Positions 20,760-21,177 of a DNA stretch of 21,177 nucleotides are shown one piece after another; positions within the stretch are counted from its first letter, which is position 1; the number at the start of each line of letters is the position of its first letter. The notes beneath the pieces were generated by a model. The model did no database searches and was not told the DNA's origin. It saw nothing but the letters and a program-made list of their open reading frames with translations. The translations under genes were made by a program, and so were the position numbers. The stretch is from Thermoleophilaceae bacterium (lineage in GTDB: Bacteria > Actinomycetota > Thermoleophilia > Solirubrobacterales > Thermoleophilaceae), in NCBI GenBank assembly GCA_013695885.1, contig JACCZP010000051.1, forward strand, positions 1 through 21,177, given 5' to 3'.

Positions 20760-21177
20760 AGCGCGCCGAGCCACAGGCGGGTCAGCGTCTCGACCAGCTC
20801 GTCCGTAGAGCGTCCCTCGCCGCCGAGCGTGACCCACCACAGCCGCTCGACCCCCCAGACGAGCGCCTCCGCGCTCGCGCCGGGGTTCAGCTCGGGCCGA
20901 ACCCGGCCGGCGGCCTGCTCGCGCTCCAGATGCTCTGCGGTCGCGCCCACGAAGCGCCCGATCAGAGCGCGCCAGAAGAGCTCCACCTCCGCGTCGTAGC
21001 TCGACACCTCGGTCACGACGCGAAAGAGCCCGGCGTGGCGGCGCATGATTGCCACCACACCCTCCAGTGCGGCCCGGATCAGCTCACGCGGCGGCCCGTC
21101 GCCGTGCCACCACACCTCGGCCTCGCGGTAGAGGTCCTCGACCAGGCTCTCGGCGGTGGCGACGAGCAGGTCGTGCT
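20741..21177 (-). CDS. TetR-family transcriptional regulator, N-terminus cut by window edge
   Basis: 144 residues of the C-terminal part are visible; the reading is open to the window end, so the DNA-binding domain lies outside. The segment starts within HDLLVATAESLVEDLYREAE, which corresponds to the helix after the TetR helix-turn-helix. It continues as an all-helical ligand-binding domain with RRHAGLFRVVTEVSSYD and HLEREQAAGRVRPELNPG, and ends with the common C-terminal LTRLWLGALY. The LEREQAAGRVRP stretch and Trp-rich pocket (WGVERLWWV) are typical of TetR/AcrR ligand domains. Its assignment rests on this half only. The stop at 20741 lies inside the M20 gene (19-nt tail-to-tail overlap). 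Target and ligand are unknown. Confidence 0.75.
   Translation of the reverse strand, partial: HDLLVATAESLVEDLYREAEVWWHGDGPPRELIRAALEGVVAIMRRHAGLFRVVTEVSSYDAEVELFWRALIGRFVGATAEHLEREQAAGRVRPELNPGASAEALVWGVERLWWVTLGGEGRSTDELVETLTRLWLGALYLEPA

Noticed and set aside
1..21177. tRNA, rRNA, insertion sequence, CRISPR array, phage or toxin-antitoxin genes
   Set aside because: None recognised on either strand; nearly the whole window is covered by conserved housekeeping genes.

Overview
The window is very GC-rich, with coding frames showing G or C at most third positions, frequent GTG starts and dense gene packing. Most neighbouring genes overlap at GTGA, ATGA, TTGA or TGATG junctions. SepF, the PgeF/YggS/SepF/YggT neighbourhood and an Asp-type MurA point to an actinobacterium. 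The short HisG plus HisZ pair (classical Streptomyces and Mycobacterium use a long single-subunit HisG), the short EF-Ts, and uppS kept between frr and cdsA suggest a deep-branching lineage such as Thermoleophilia or Rubrobacteria. That placement is inference; no rRNA is present.

Layout. (1) 1-485, minus: the 5' part of an HD-domain phosphohydrolase, divergent from murA. (2) 618-8074, plus: murA, then hisZ-G-D-B-H-A in a chain of 4-nt overlaps, then a 334-nt odd gap, then hisF. The gap holds a small ORF whose first ten residues look like an antibiotic-biosynthesis-monooxygenase (ABM) start. hisC, hisI/E and a histidinol phosphatase are not here. (3) 8100-10722, plus: a CCA-adding/poly(A)-polymerase-like nucleotidyltransferase, pgeF and yggS. 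(4) 10744-11628, minus: an alpha/beta-hydrolase lacking the usual C-terminal catalytic His. (5) 11677-14859, plus: sepF, proC, yggT, lspA and an rluD-type pseudouridine synthase. (6) 15046-19507, plus: rpsB, tsf, pyrH, frr, uppS, cdsA, the classic bacterial translation-to-envelope cluster. (7) 19599-20759, plus: an M20 carboxypeptidase-like peptidase, overlapping tail to tail with a minus-strand TetR-like regulator cut by the window end.

The genes serve histidine synthesis, tRNA 3'-end maturation, peptidoglycan precursor synthesis and quality control (MurA, UppS, PgeF), division (SepF), lipoprotein maturation (LspA), phospholipid synthesis (CdsA), and translation (S2, EF-Ts, RRF). I see no mobile element, CRISPR array, tRNA or rRNA. 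I found no new multi-gene system. The most interesting points are the Asp-for-Cys MurA, the disrupted hisA-hisF junction, the hydrolase without its catalytic His, the repeat-built C-terminal tail of S2, and several genes that look leaderless.
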